Assembly (NCBI GenBank): GCA_045226255.1
Contig: JBGVCG010000037.1
Location: 1 to 38,794 of the forward strand
DNA length: 38,794 bases
Direction: 5' to 3'
DNA from: UBA1181 sp045226255
GTDB taxonomy: Bacteria > Bacteroidota > Bacteroidia > Bacteroidales > Paludibacteraceae
Shown in pieces: positions 1 through 7,707 of this stretch. The number at the start of each line of letters is the position of its first letter. The stretch's first letter is position 1. The notes beneath the pieces were generated by a model, which was not told where the DNA came from, searched no databases, and worked only from the letters and a program-made list of their open reading frames with translations. The translations under genes were made by a program, and so were the position numbers.

Positions 1-52
1 ACGTAGGAAAGCCATGAATAGCTCTATCTTCAATCCACTTTTGTAATGTCAT
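1..52 (-). CDS. N-terminus of a gene leaving the window, possibly AbiEi-like antitoxin
   Basis: An ATG at 52 read leftwards opens a frame beginning MTLQKWIEDRAIHGFPT, which runs off the left edge, so only 17 residues are visible. A TATATTTG box (complement of 70-77) lies just upstream, which suits a Bacteroidetes promoter. The opening resembles, from memory, the start of Bacteroidales AbiEi-type (type IV toxin-antitoxin) winged-helix antitoxins, which often begin with a TxQxWIxxRAxxG segment. Seventeen residues cannot establish the family. The start codon and promoter are seen; the function is a guess. Confidence 0.35.
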   Translation of the reverse strand, partial: MTLQKWIEDRAIHGFPT

Positions 53-1095
53 ACTAAGTAATTTTGGTGCAAATATAATAAAAAAAATATTAGCTTTGTA
101 CTGTTTTTGCCTAAAATCACTCTATTTTATAGAATTTTATCTCCAAATTCGCATTTTTATCGAATTTGAAAGCAAAATACACGCATATAACTCTAAATAT
201 GAGATATGATTGCCGTCCAAAAGAAAGAGAAGCCAATTATTCTGTATGATAGCGCAACCCTTTGGTTTAGTTTATACCCATATTAAATATCTATAACCTA
301 AACTAAACCTTAATGAAAGAATGTGCAAAAACCTGCGTTAAAAAGTGTAAACGTGCAAAGAACTGGAAAATCAATTTTGCAGATGTTTGCATTTTCTTTT
401 TTTTGACGGCAGTCATATTTGCAGATTTTTGCCTATTTTGCGTCCCCCCACCGTCCCTCGGAGTCACTTTAGATACCCTAAAACAAAGGAATTTACACTG
501 ATTATCAGCTACTTATATTTGCATATAGTAACTTCTGCATCGGAAAGTAGATTCTGCGTGGGAAAATAGATACCGATTAGCACCTATTACAAGTCATTTT
601 CGAAGGCACATCCAAATAGCATTCAATAAAATAAAATTATAGTAAAGAGTACTCTTCTGCTAAATTAGGAAAACACATCACCCTGCTTGCTGCCGATGAT
701 GCACTTGGCAGACAGCTTCAGGATGCAGAATTACTGAGAAAATCTGCAAAAAACAGCAAAATATCCACCAAAAATCTGCAAAATTCAGCGAAATAACCTC
801 CGAAAATCTGCAAATGTTAACGAATTAACCTCCGGAAATCTGCATATTAATAGCTACATCCATAACAATCAGACAGTTCCTCCGATAACAAGGAGTGTTT
901 CCAGAGCGTAAGCCTTATCAATGCCATGATGACGTTGGGGGATATGGTGGTGAAGGTGAAGGGATCTGATTCTGAGGTTGTAAATAAACCCAAATTTCCA
1001 CAGGGTTGTGCCCCAAACCCGCACAACCCTCTTTTATTTTTGCCTCCATCAAAACAATAACCAAGGGAGATAAATAGATTTCCCTAACGAAGATT
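53..1095. other. About 1 kb without an intact gene; A+T-rich and decayed
   Basis: No convincing gene. The left part is very A+T-rich. Around 635-790 an open frame without a start reads like a protein end (KLGKHITLLAADDALGRQ... ending at a TAA just past 790). Around 865-1063 a second startless frame (CFQSVSLINAMMTLGDMVVK...) ends at a TAA. Both look like gene debris. The 32-bp tandem repeat at 740-867 lies between them. The motif TTTGCAGAT also occurs at 376-384 and 418-426, in the opposite orientation to the repeat's AAATCTGCA core. The 62- and 60-codon frames at 313-569 have low-complexity translations and are not proposed as genes. Confidence 0.5.
740..867. repeat. 32-bp tandem repeat, about four units
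   Basis: AAATCTGCA occurs at 740, 772, 804 and 836, an exact 32-bp period. Units 2 and 3 also share a second block, AAnTAACCTCCG, before the next unit; unit 1 has a degenerate form of it and unit 4 is degenerate after the core. The period is not a multiple of three, so it is not a protein repeat. Confidence 0.8.
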
Positions 1096-1980
1096 ATGAT
1101 GGAAGTAAAGCAAAAAAGGAATCGTCCCATACGATTGGTCTTAAAAGAGTATATCGAACGCCAAAAAGGAAAGATCGTTGGTGCGAGAGAGGAATTGCAC
1201 AGAAGATTTGATGGACTTGATTGGAGTATCCAAAGGAAAATCCTTTTGGCACATTTGGAGGCTTCGCGTACAGAACGTGAGTGGGCATGTATGCGTCTGT
1301 TGAAACTTTGGGATGACAGTTTCCTTCCGCCGGTTCGACGAATATGGGAAGAGTATCATGATGAATGTTGTTCGTGGGTTGTTATACGGTATTTCCCCAA
1401 AGATTATATTATGAATCAACTGGTTTTTTTTCATTTCAATAAAAATTATTTTCACATCTGTTTACGTTTTGGTAAAGACAAAGAGTTTGTCATTGATAAA
1501 AGAAAATTAACCCCTGAAGACATTATCTATCTACATTACCGCCTTGAACTTAAAATGGAGAGTAATGAGGCGGAAGATTTGTTGTATAAGATAATAATTA
1601 ATGCCATGTCAAACAAAGGTGTAAATTCATGTGTGCCTGTACGTCGAAATGAATGGCTACATCCGACTACGATATACTATCTAAATAAAGCATTAAATTA
1701 TGTGAAAGAGATGAGGATCGAGCCTGCAGCAACCTCTTTTTCTCAATGGTGTGATTACGTCGCAACAGCCGTGAACAATTCACCTGAGCTGAAAAAGTTA
1801 AGAAAGAATAGGATGTATGACTGGGATTTTAGCGATAAGGCCTATCAGATAATGTTTAAATATATCTGTATCCATTTCCCAAAACCTATTCTGGATGTGA
1901 TTTTTGACAAGTCTGCTCCGATTACTGAATTGCTGAAAAGATGCGACATGGAGATTGACCTGGATAAGATGTTCACGTAA
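1096..1980 (+). CDS. Bacteroidales hypothetical protein, 294 aa
   Basis: An intact frame of 294 residues starting with two adjacent ATGs (1096 and 1099). I do not recognise a named domain. The N-terminal 45 residues are basic (KQKRNRPIRLVLKEYIERQKGK), followed by a segment IQRKILLAHLEASRTEREWA of a kind I have seen in uncharacterised Bacteroidales proteins. The middle is rich in aromatic residues and the C-terminal 100 residues look helical. No signal peptide or membrane segment is visible, so it is probably cytoplasmic. The basic start would suit nucleic-acid binding, but that is inference. It stands alone between decayed sequence and a leftward gene pair, a typical accessory position. Confidence 0.75.
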   Translation: MMEVKQKRNRPIRLVLKEYIERQKGKIVGAREELHRRFDGLDWSIQRKILLAHLEASRTEREWACMRLLKLWDDSFLPPVRRIWEEYHDECCSWVVIRYFPKDYIMNQLVFFHFNKNYFHICLRFGKDKEFVIDKRKLTPEDIIYLHYRLELKMESNEAEDLLYKIIINAMSNKGVNSCVPVRRNEWLHPTTIYYLNKALNYVKEMRIEPAATSFSQWCDYVATAVNNSPELKKLRKNRMYDWDFSDKAYQIMFKYICIHFPKPILDVIFDKSAPITELLKRCDMEIDLDKMFT

Positions 1981-2206
1981 GTATATAAACGAACTCACTG
2001 GAGCAAAAAAAGTATCTTTACTCCCATAATCAAAACACTCAATTATTTTATAACCATGTTTCTCGATTGTGCTTTTTTTGATTAGTTTGTCAGTTTGGAT
2101 AAAATCTTGCATACAATGGATTTTATTTCAAAACCGCACGGAAAGCGAATCCTGCTGTGCGATAGACATTGTTTCATATAACCTTACATTTATGTCAAAA
2201 CCTGTT

Positions 2207-2623
2207 TTACTTTCCCCTAATTACATTAAAGTCTACAAATAGGTTCATTTCCCGCTCGTAGTCCGTTTGAGGATCTTTTATTAGGGGGTCATGATCGGAA
2301 ATGCCTACAGAGATAATCTTTATTGAGGAAGAAACATTTTCAAGCAACCAACATCTAATCCAATCAGCTCTCGCTTGGGACAATTTCATAGCGGCTTCGC
2401 GGAGATCCTTCGGTCCTCTTCCTCGTATTTCCAAGATGTCGTCGGATGATAATTGCGCCTCCTCGATAAACTCAAGGATGATTTTTTGCGTGACCGTATC
2501 TTGTAGGAATGCAGTCGGCTCACCCCCAAATATGTTAACTTGCAATTGCTGAGAAAAGGATAAGAGAGGGAGATGGAGAAATAGAAATAGAAATAGAATT
2601 AGTATTGGGGGTTTGAAAGACAT
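2207..2623 (-). CDS. Secreted small protein with OmpA-like C-terminal segment
   Basis: The start is placed at ATG 2623 because it begins a clean signal peptide (MSFKPP, a long Leu/Ile/Phe core, then LSFSQQ), giving 138 residues. A GTG at 2701 would add 26 basic residues in front of the signal peptide and overlap the upstream stop as GTGA. After the signal, the sequence LSQARADWIRCWLLEN, then IKIISVGISD, then YEREMNLFVDFNVI, follows the order of an OmpA-like peptidoglycan-binding domain (SxxRAxxVxxYL, G..G, xNRRV). The key Arg-Arg near the end is not conserved, so the fold is degenerate or divergent. It probably acts in the periplasm or outer membrane. It lies directly behind an antitoxin-like gene, where a toxin would be expected. 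Confidence 0.65.
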   Translation of the reverse strand: MSFKPPILILFLFLFLHLPLLSFSQQLQVNIFGGEPTAFLQDTVTQKIILEFIEEAQLSSDDILEIRGRGPKDLREAAMKLSQARADWIRCWLLENVSSSIKIISVGISDHDPLIKDPQTDYEREMNLFVDFNVIRGK

Positions 2624-2697
2624 ATTATATTTATTACATTTAAGACATTTATTTGTATTACGCCTGTTATTCTTCCCAGATATTCTTCCATTTGTTT

Positions 2698-2970
2698 TCA
2701 CACGACTCTGTCAACGGATTTCCAAAATAAGTATTGTTTTTGGGAGATATCCTTTATAAGATCATCCAAGCTGTCGTACTCATAGACTCTTCCTTCCTCG
2801 AGGTCGTTCAACGAACGCTCATAAGAGGACATTCGACGACGGCGGGGAAGGGTAATTTTCCCTACACCTTTGACCATACTGATGGCTTTTTTTATATCCT
2901 TCAGCATCGACATGTCTTCGATATTAACTAATATCTGACCTTTTGTGGGATTCGTTGTAACATTTGTCAT
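2698..2970 (-). CDS. Antitoxin-like small protein without visible toxin partner
   Basis: A 90-residue soluble protein. The first 35 residues could form a small DNA-binding domain (ILVNIEDMSMLKDIKKAISMVKGV). Then comes a basic stretch LPRRRR and the tail SLNDLEEGRVYEYDSLDDLIKDI. Such a tail (S.x.D...G.v..y.sldd...di) is typical of antitoxins of RelE/YafQ-type pairs in Bacteroidales, where it wraps the toxin. In those operons the toxin gene follows at once. Here the next gene in the same direction encodes a signal-peptide protein instead. It may be an orphan antitoxin or a regulator captured by its neighbour. Family placement is by pattern only. Confidence 0.6.
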   Translation of the reverse strand: MTNVTTNPTKGQILVNIEDMSMLKDIKKAISMVKGVGKITLPRRRRMSSYERSLNDLEEGRVYEYDSLDDLIKDISQKQYLFWKSVDRVV

Positions 2971-3124
2971 AGTCTTCTTGTTCTTTTTGTTGTTTTTGTA
3001 TGGGCATAAAGGTACAAAACATTTTTAAAAGTTATTTTTCCGTCACCTCTCAAGCATTACTCTAAACATAGTTGAATAATTGAACGGGAATCAGAATCCA
3101 ACAAGCATACCGCCATTCTCACGT

Positions 3125-3499
3125 TCAACACGCCCTTTCGTGCCGCATCCGACTAAAGACCCAATAGATGCACCCGACCCCAATCGTATATGCCAGCAAA
3201 TCGACCCAGAGGAAGCCTTGTCCGAGCACCAAGTGACCGAGGGTGGTGCTGCGAAGGGAGACGAGCCACGGCCAGGTGATCAGTTGCGAGAACTCCACGA
3301 GGTAGGCGGTGGCTAAGCCTACGACCGCAACGGTAAGCAAGGGTTTCCTGCACAAGATGATGCGCCAGAAGCAGAAGACCATCATCGCCCAAAGCGCATC
3401 GCCCGTTTCCGCCGGGATCCAACTGATACGCCTTGAGATCAGTCCCAAAGGAATCAGGATGGCTATGCCTATTATTGCGGTTATAATTTTACGTTTCAT
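3125..3499 (-). CDS. DUF2809 family membrane protein
   Basis: A protein of 124 residues with four predicted membrane segments (about 4-22, 32-50, 55-73, 97-115). The hallmarks of DUF2809 are visible: IPAETGDALWAMM in the loop before the second helix, VEFSQL at the end of the third, and the WLVSLRSTTLGHLVLGQGF loop before the last helix. The length matches the family (about 120-140 aa). The function is unknown; members are inner-membrane proteins. It is a single gene, leftward, separated from the transporter by a hairpin. Confidence 0.8.
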   Translation of the reverse strand: MKRKIITAIIGIAILIPLGLISRRISWIPAETGDALWAMMVFCFWRIILCRKPLLTVAVVGLATAYLVEFSQLITWPWLVSLRSTTLGHLVLGQGFLWVDLLAYTIGVGCIYWVFSRMRHERAC

Positions 3500-3549
3500 G
3501 GGCTAAAATTCTGTTTGTCAAATATACAAATATTTGAGATAAAAGCGGA

Positions 3550-3586
3550 CCCACCACTCCAATGATTAGACTCATCGAGTGGTGGG
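3550..3586 (-). terminator. Likely terminator of the AspT-type transporter transcript
   Basis: A perfect 10-bp inverted repeat, CCCACCACTC (3550-3559) and GAGTGGTGGG (3577-3586), with a 17-nt loop. On the leftward strand it is followed by TCCGCTTTTATC, and it starts about 40 nt after the transporter's stop. The U-tract is weak. Confidence 0.5.
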
Positions 3587-3628
3587 CACCTATTAAATAT
3601 CTATTTGTGATTATATTACAAATAAAAT

Positions 3629-5281
3629 CTACACGGACAATAGAATCAGCATTTGAGCACAAAAGATACGCATAAACATCGTCAGAGGATAAACTGTTGC
3701 GTATGACAAAGATGCCTTGCCCTCTGTGATGAAATTAGCGAATGCCAATGCTGCGGGGTCTGTCATACCTCCGGAAATCAAGCCCATCAGTTGGTTAGCC
3801 TTCAGTTTGTAGAAATATCTTCCGACGAACAAAATGATAATCAATGGTATCAATGTAATCAATGTTCCATAGACAAACCATGATGCTCCATTGCTGACTA
3901 GTGTCGAGAAGAATATCTTTCCAGAACTTAATCCGACAGCTGCCAAGAATAAGGATATGCCCACCTCCTGCAACATCTTCTTTGCACTATGCGTGGCAAA
4001 AGTGACAATACCCAATTGTGTGCCATACCGACTCATGAGTATGGCGATGATCAAAGGACCCCCAGCCAACCCCAATTTGACAGGGATAGGCATGAGAGGG
4101 AAGGCAAATGGGACGGAACCTAAGACAACACCCAACGCTATTCCTAAAAAGATAGGGATCAGGAAAGGATCACATAGTTTGCCTTTGTTATTACCCACAT
4201 AGTCGGCCGCCTTTTGAATACCTTGTTCGTTGCCGACAACCACAAGGATATCTCCCATCACCAATTTCAATGATTCGGAAGGGAAAATACTGACATCGGC
4301 CCGTATGATGCGGGAAATGTTGATGTTGAAATTCTCTCTGAAATTGATTTCGCCTAGACTTTTCCCGTTGATTCCTGTTTTTGTGAGAGTAATCTTTTTG
4401 GAAATCAACTTCTTATCCAACACTTCCCAATCTCTGACGTCCATTTCAATTCTAGGGCCAGTGCATATCTCCACTTTCTCCGCCACAGACCTTGCACATA
4501 CAATGAAAAGTCGATCGCCCAACTGGAGAATGGACTCGTTGCTAGGAATTTCCATAAATTGAGTGTTAGTGTGGTATAATCTGGTGATGACAAAGTCGAA
4601 CCCGATTGCTTCTTTCAACTTCCTCAATGTAATTCCGTCGCAAGCCTTATTGTTTAATTCAACAGTAAACATATCCATCCCCACATTTTTCGCATTTGAT
4701 CCGTCTATCATATCCCTTTTAGAAAAGAGTTTATTGATGACGATGCAAGAAAGAATGACACCGATGACACCCATGGGATACGCAATGGCATATCCGGCGG
4801 ACAGTATATCGGCTGAGGTTTGACACAAATCATTGCATGCCTGTTGTGCCGCACCCAACCCTGGTGTGTTTGTGACCGCACCAGACATCACTCCCACCAT
4901 CGCAACTAGATCGACATGGGTGATTTTTGCCAGGGTATAGGTCACGATTCCACCCAACAACACGATTCCGACGGCCAAAAGATTCTGTATAACTCCTCCG
5001 TTCCGGAAAGATGAGAAGAAACCTGGTCCCACCTGTAGTCCAATAGAATAAACGAATAAAATAAGACCAAACTCTTTCACGAAATGCAGGATATTCGAAT
5101 CCAATGGTATGAAATCGAAATGTCCGACAAATATGCCAAAGAACAAAACCCATGTCACACCGAGGGAGATGCCCCGTATCTTTATCTTTCCTAATGCGAC
5201 ACCACCTGCAACTGTGGCTGCCAACAAGAAAATGGACTGACCTATCCCTTGTTTTGTAAACAAATCAAGCAACCAATCCAT
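3629..5281 (-). CDS. AspT/YidE-YbjL-type transporter with two RCK_C domains
   Basis: An inner-membrane transporter of 550 residues. It shows the duplicated architecture of the AspT/YidE family: an N-terminal block of about five helices (1-185), a cytosolic pair of TrkA-C-type (RCK_C) ligand domains (about 205-285 and 295-370), then a second helix block (380-550). The repeats contain the matching motifs GLILFVYSIGLQVGPGF and SLFLAAVGLSSGKIFF. AspT itself exchanges aspartate for alanine; most relatives have unknown substrates, so only 'carboxylate or amino-acid exchanger' can be inferred. ATG 5281 is preferred to GTG 5284 because the upstream 27-codon frame ends in TGATG and GGAGG lies at the right distance. 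A LysR gene diverges upstream and may control it. Confidence 0.88.
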   Translation of the reverse strand: MDWLLDLFTKQGIGQSIFLLAATVAGGVALGKIKIRGISLGVTWVLFFGIFVGHFDFIPLDSNILHFVKEFGLILFVYSIGLQVGPGFFSSFRNGGVIQNLLAVGIVLLGGIVTYTLAKITHVDLVAMVGVMSGAVTNTPGLGAAQQACNDLCQTSADILSAGYAIAYPMGVIGVILSCIVINKLFSKRDMIDGSNAKNVGMDMFTVELNNKACDGITLRKLKEAIGFDFVITRLYHTNTQFMEIPSNESILQLGDRLFIVCARSVAEKVEICTGPRIEMDVRDWEVLDKKLISKKITLTKTGINGKSLGEINFRENFNINISRIIRADVSIFPSESLKLVMGDILVVVGNEQGIQKAADYVGNNKGKLCDPFLIPIFLGIALGVVLGSVPFAFPLMPIPVKLGLAGGPLIIAILMSRYGTQLGIVTFATHSAKKMLQEVGISLFLAAVGLSSGKIFFSTLVSNGASWFVYGTLITLIPLIIILFVGRYFYKLKANQLMGLISGGMTDPAALAFANFITEGKASLSYATVYPLTMFMRIFCAQMLILLSV

Positions 5282-5364
5282 CACCTCTCTCCTCCATGTG
5301 TCAAATACATTTTAAGAGCAATAGCTAAAAGTAAAACTGTTGCGAATACAATTAATAATGCCAT
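5281..5364 (-). CDS. Unannotated 27-residue membrane peptide coupled to the transporter
   Basis: The frame ATG 5364 to TGA 5281-5283 encodes MALLIVFATVLLLAIALKMY followed by LTHGGER. Residues 2-17 form one hydrophobic helix and the tail is polar. Its stop overlaps the transporter start as TGATG, and its last codons carry the Shine-Dalgarno-like GGAGGAGAGAGG, so the two genes appear translationally coupled. By analogy with KdpF-like peptides it may be a small subunit or stabiliser of the transporter. It could instead be only a leader frame. No homologue was checked. Confidence 0.55.
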   Translation of the reverse strand: MALLIVFATVLLLAIALKMYLTHGGER

Positions 5365-5506
5365 AATCCTAAATGTTAAAAAGTTCAACAAAAAAATTAC
5401 TACCGAAAAATTACCGAAATGCATGCCGTTCATTTTTTTCATGGCAAAATTAGAGCGATTCGAAACACTTTATCTACCTTTGTAACCGATTATTCATTAT
5501 TGTTAC

Positions 5507-5523
5507 AATCGAAAAAATCGATT
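5507..5523. promoter_or_regulatory. Inverted repeat just before the LysR gene
   Basis: AATCGA (5507-5512), AAAAA, TCGATT (5518-5523) is a perfect 6-5-6 palindrome ending four bases before the LysR start. A further CGATT...AATCG pair (5487-5511) overlaps it. A possible -7 box, TACCTTTG, lies at 5475-5482. LysR proteins commonly bind such sites between divergent genes and repress themselves. The assignment is inference. Confidence 0.4.
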
Positions 5524-5526
5524 ATC

Positions 5527-6414
5527 ATGGAATTAAGGCAACTAAAATATTTCCTAAAAGCAGCTGAATTACTGAACTTTACGGATGCAGCGAAACAAAT
5601 GTTCATCACACAGAGTACTTTATCGCAACAAATAAAACAACTGGAGACAGAATTAAACGTGTTATTGTTCGACAGAATAGGTAAAAAAATATTCTTGACG
5701 GAGGCAGGCAATGAATTTCTGCCCCTAGCGAAACAGACGGTCGGAGATGCGGACTTGGCCATGCAAAGAATACGGGATTTGCAAGGAATTCGAATAGGTA
5801 AACTCCGTATAGGCATTACCTATAGTTTGAGTTTCGGTTTAGCTCCAATTATATTGAGATTCATGAAAGAGTACCCCAACATAAAATTGGAGGTCTTTTA
5901 TAATACCGCTTATGATTTGGCGCAGATGCTTAAAAATGGTGATCTGGACTTTGTCCTTTCCTTTAACATGTCCCTGAATGAGGACCAGATCGAGGTGACA
6001 AATCTTTATGAGGTGCCGTTGTGTGCCATCGTCCACCTTCGTCACCCGTTGGCCTTTCAGAAACAAATCACCTTGGAAGAATTAAAGCAGTATTCTCTCG
6101 TGTTGCCTTCCCGCGGATTAAGTGCGAGGAGCGTATTGGACGATCTCCTCCGTGAACAAAACATAACATTGGATCCTCATGTGGAGATGAACGATGCCAA
6201 CATATTGCTTCAATTGGTGGAGTCTTCCCTATATGTAACTGTTTTGTCGAAAACTACTATCATAGGCAGATCGGAGCTAAAAGCGATTCCCATATCAGAC
6301 AAAAAAGACGGAATGCTCGCTTCTGTGCTTACCATGAGAGGAGCGTACCAGAAAGCCTCCGCCAAAATTTTCCTGAAATTTTATGAAGAAGGTTCTTTCC
6401 GTGCCAAATTTTAA
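5527..6414 (+). CDS. LysR family transcriptional regulator
   Basis: A protein of 295 residues. The start is set at ATG 5527 (MELRQLKYFL), the standard LysR beginning; the frame is open further upstream, but that part has no family similarity. Residues 1-60 are the winged helix-turn-helix (LKAAELLNFTDAAKQMFITQ, then STLSQQIKQLE). Residues 88-290 are the substrate-binding domain, starting LRIGITYSLSFGLAPIIL. It is divergent from the AspT-type transporter and its small peptide, with palindromes in the gap, so it most likely regulates them and itself in response to a small organic ligand. Closest in feel to the CynR/CysB-type group, but no specific ligand can be read from the sequence. Confidence 0.9.
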   Translation: MELRQLKYFLKAAELLNFTDAAKQMFITQSTLSQQIKQLETELNVLLFDRIGKKIFLTEAGNEFLPLAKQTVGDADLAMQRIRDLQGIRIGKLRIGITYSLSFGLAPIILRFMKEYPNIKLEVFYNTAYDLAQMLKNGDLDFVLSFNMSLNEDQIEVTNLYEVPLCAIVHLRHPLAFQKQITLEELKQYSLVLPSRGLSARSVLDDLLREQNITLDPHVEMNDANILLQLVESSLYVTVLSKTTIIGRSELKAIPISDKKDGMLASVLTMRGAYQKASAKIFLKFYEEGSFRAKF

Positions 6415-6452
6415 AAGAAGACTTTTCATCAATATGCATTACATGCTAGGTC

Positions 6453-6471
6453 CAACTCTTCCAAAGAGTTG
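6453..6471. terminator. Hairpin between convergent LysR and TolC-like genes
   Basis: CAACTCTT and AAGAGTTG form a perfect 8-bp stem with a 3-nt loop between the ends of two convergent genes. Neither side carries a good T-run, so a termination role is only suggested by position. Confidence 0.35.
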
Positions 6472-6528
6472 AACGTTAGACTGTGTCCGTTTGGTAAATT
6501 TAACTGATACTTATTTAATCAATATCCG

Positions 6529-7707
6529 TTAAAAAACGGAGAGTTCCACCAGTGTTTGCTGGTAGTAGCGTTCCAATTGAGAAACTCGATGATGGAATTC
6601 CATCTCGTTTATAAACTCTGAATAGAATTCTGTTGCTGAAACGTCGCCTCGTATGTAAGCTTTATAAAGCACATCGGCCGATGAATATTGTTGGAGAGCG
6701 GTCTGCATCTGAATATTCTGCACTTTCAGACTAGCTGAACGGGCTTGTAGTTCCTGTTTTTGTTGAATGATTTGTTGGACTTGATTTTCGATTTCAAGTT
6801 CCTGTGCCACCCATTGCTGTTGTGCGGACTTTACCTTGTTCTTGTTGCTCCATAGGGGGATATTCATTCCGACGGTGAAACCGCGAAACTTCTCTTCTGT
6901 GGAGAGCTCAGAGACGTACCCCAACGTCAGCCTCGGAATGCTTTCGGATCGAGCGAAGCGTTGTTGTAGTTGTCCGTCAATGTCCTGCTTTTGCGCAAAC
7001 TCCTTGAAAATTTCCAGACGACTTAGTTGTACGGCTGTGAAATCCGGATAGAGGGTGTCGCTAGCTAAACTGCCAGCTATGTTTGTACCAAGGGTACTAT
7101 CGCCAGCCAAGACTGTGAGTCTCTGTAGGCAGACCGTACGTTCCGTTTCTTCCTCCGCAATGGTGCTTAGCAGATTGGTTAGCAGAAGTTGCATCTTGTT
7201 GAAATGAAGCAAGTTGACTTTTCCCTCCTCGTACGCCTTGCGTGCTTTCTTTACAGCTTGAAACAGTAGCTGTTCTTCTTCCTTGTGTCGTGCCAAACAG
7301 CGGTTGTAGGCGATGACGCTCACTACAGTCTGACGAATGGTGAGAATAACCTGTAGTCGTTCAACTTCATATTCTACTTGTGCCAGTTCGTCCTGACTGC
7401 GTGCCATCTTGCGCTTCAGACCGAAGAGTGTAGCAAAATCGAACTGCTGTGTGATGTTGAAATCGTTGCGGTAGTGCAGTCCATCGGGAGTCGTTGGTGC
7501 GAAGAAGTGGTTGTATTCTACTTGTGGGTCTTCGAGTGTGAGGCCTATATGATTCCTAGTCTGCCGGGCCTGCATCTTGTCGTGCAAAGCTTTTATCGTC
7601 GTGTTGTTGGCGAGAATGCTTTGTTCTATGGTTTCGTAATTCTGCTGACCTGATACGGAAAGAGAGAATAAAGAAATCAAAAGAGACAGAGGAATAGTAT
7701 GTTTCAT
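6529..7707 (-). CDS. TolC-family outer-membrane channel of a metal RND efflux system
   Basis: A protein of 392 residues with a signal peptide (MKHTIPLSLLISLFSLSVSG/Q). The two tandem outer-membrane-efflux repeats show as long coiled-coil helices (about 90-175 and 250-375) rich in Gln and Glu, such as QQIIQQKQELQARSASLK. It is the CusC/CzcC-type third part of the exporter, forming the channel through the outer membrane. Its ATG overlaps the pump's stop as ATGA, so it is the last gene of an adaptor-pump-channel operon. Somewhat shorter than typical CzcC (about 420). Confidence 0.85.
   Translation of the reverse strand: MKHTIPLSLLISLFSLSVSGQQNYETIEQSILANNTTIKALHDKMQARQTRNHIGLTLEDPQVEYNHFFAPTTPDGLHYRNDFNITQQFDFATLFGLKRKMARSQDELAQVEYEVERLQVILTIRQTVVSVIAYNRCLARHKEEEQLLFQAVKKARKAYEEGKVNLLHFNKMQLLLTNLLSTIAEEETERTVCLQRLTVLAGDSTLGTNIAGSLASDTLYPDFTAVQLSRLEIFKEFAQKQDIDGQLQQRFARSESIPRLTLGYVSELSTEEKFRGFTVGMNIPLWSNKNKVKSAQQQWVAQELEIENQVQQIIQQKQELQARSASLKVQNIQMQTALQQYSSADVLYKAYIRGDVSATEFYSEFINEMEFHHRVSQLERYYQQTLVELSVF

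Noticed and set aside
313..569. Two overlapping frames of 62 and 60 codons
   Set aside because: Cys/Phe-rich translations from A+T-rich decayed DNA, no promoter or ribosome site, and they exclude each other.
740..867. Possible CRISPR array
   Set aside because: Units are directly adjacent with drifting sequence, there are no unique spacers between identical repeats and no cas genes.
1798..2112. 104-codon leftward frame
   Set aside because: Overlaps the end of the 294-aa gene and continues into A+T-rich sequence; no domain or promoter.
5475..5482. TACCTTTG as a firm LysR promoter
   Set aside because: The -7 match is good but no -33 element stands at the right distance, so it is mentioned only within the regulatory entry.
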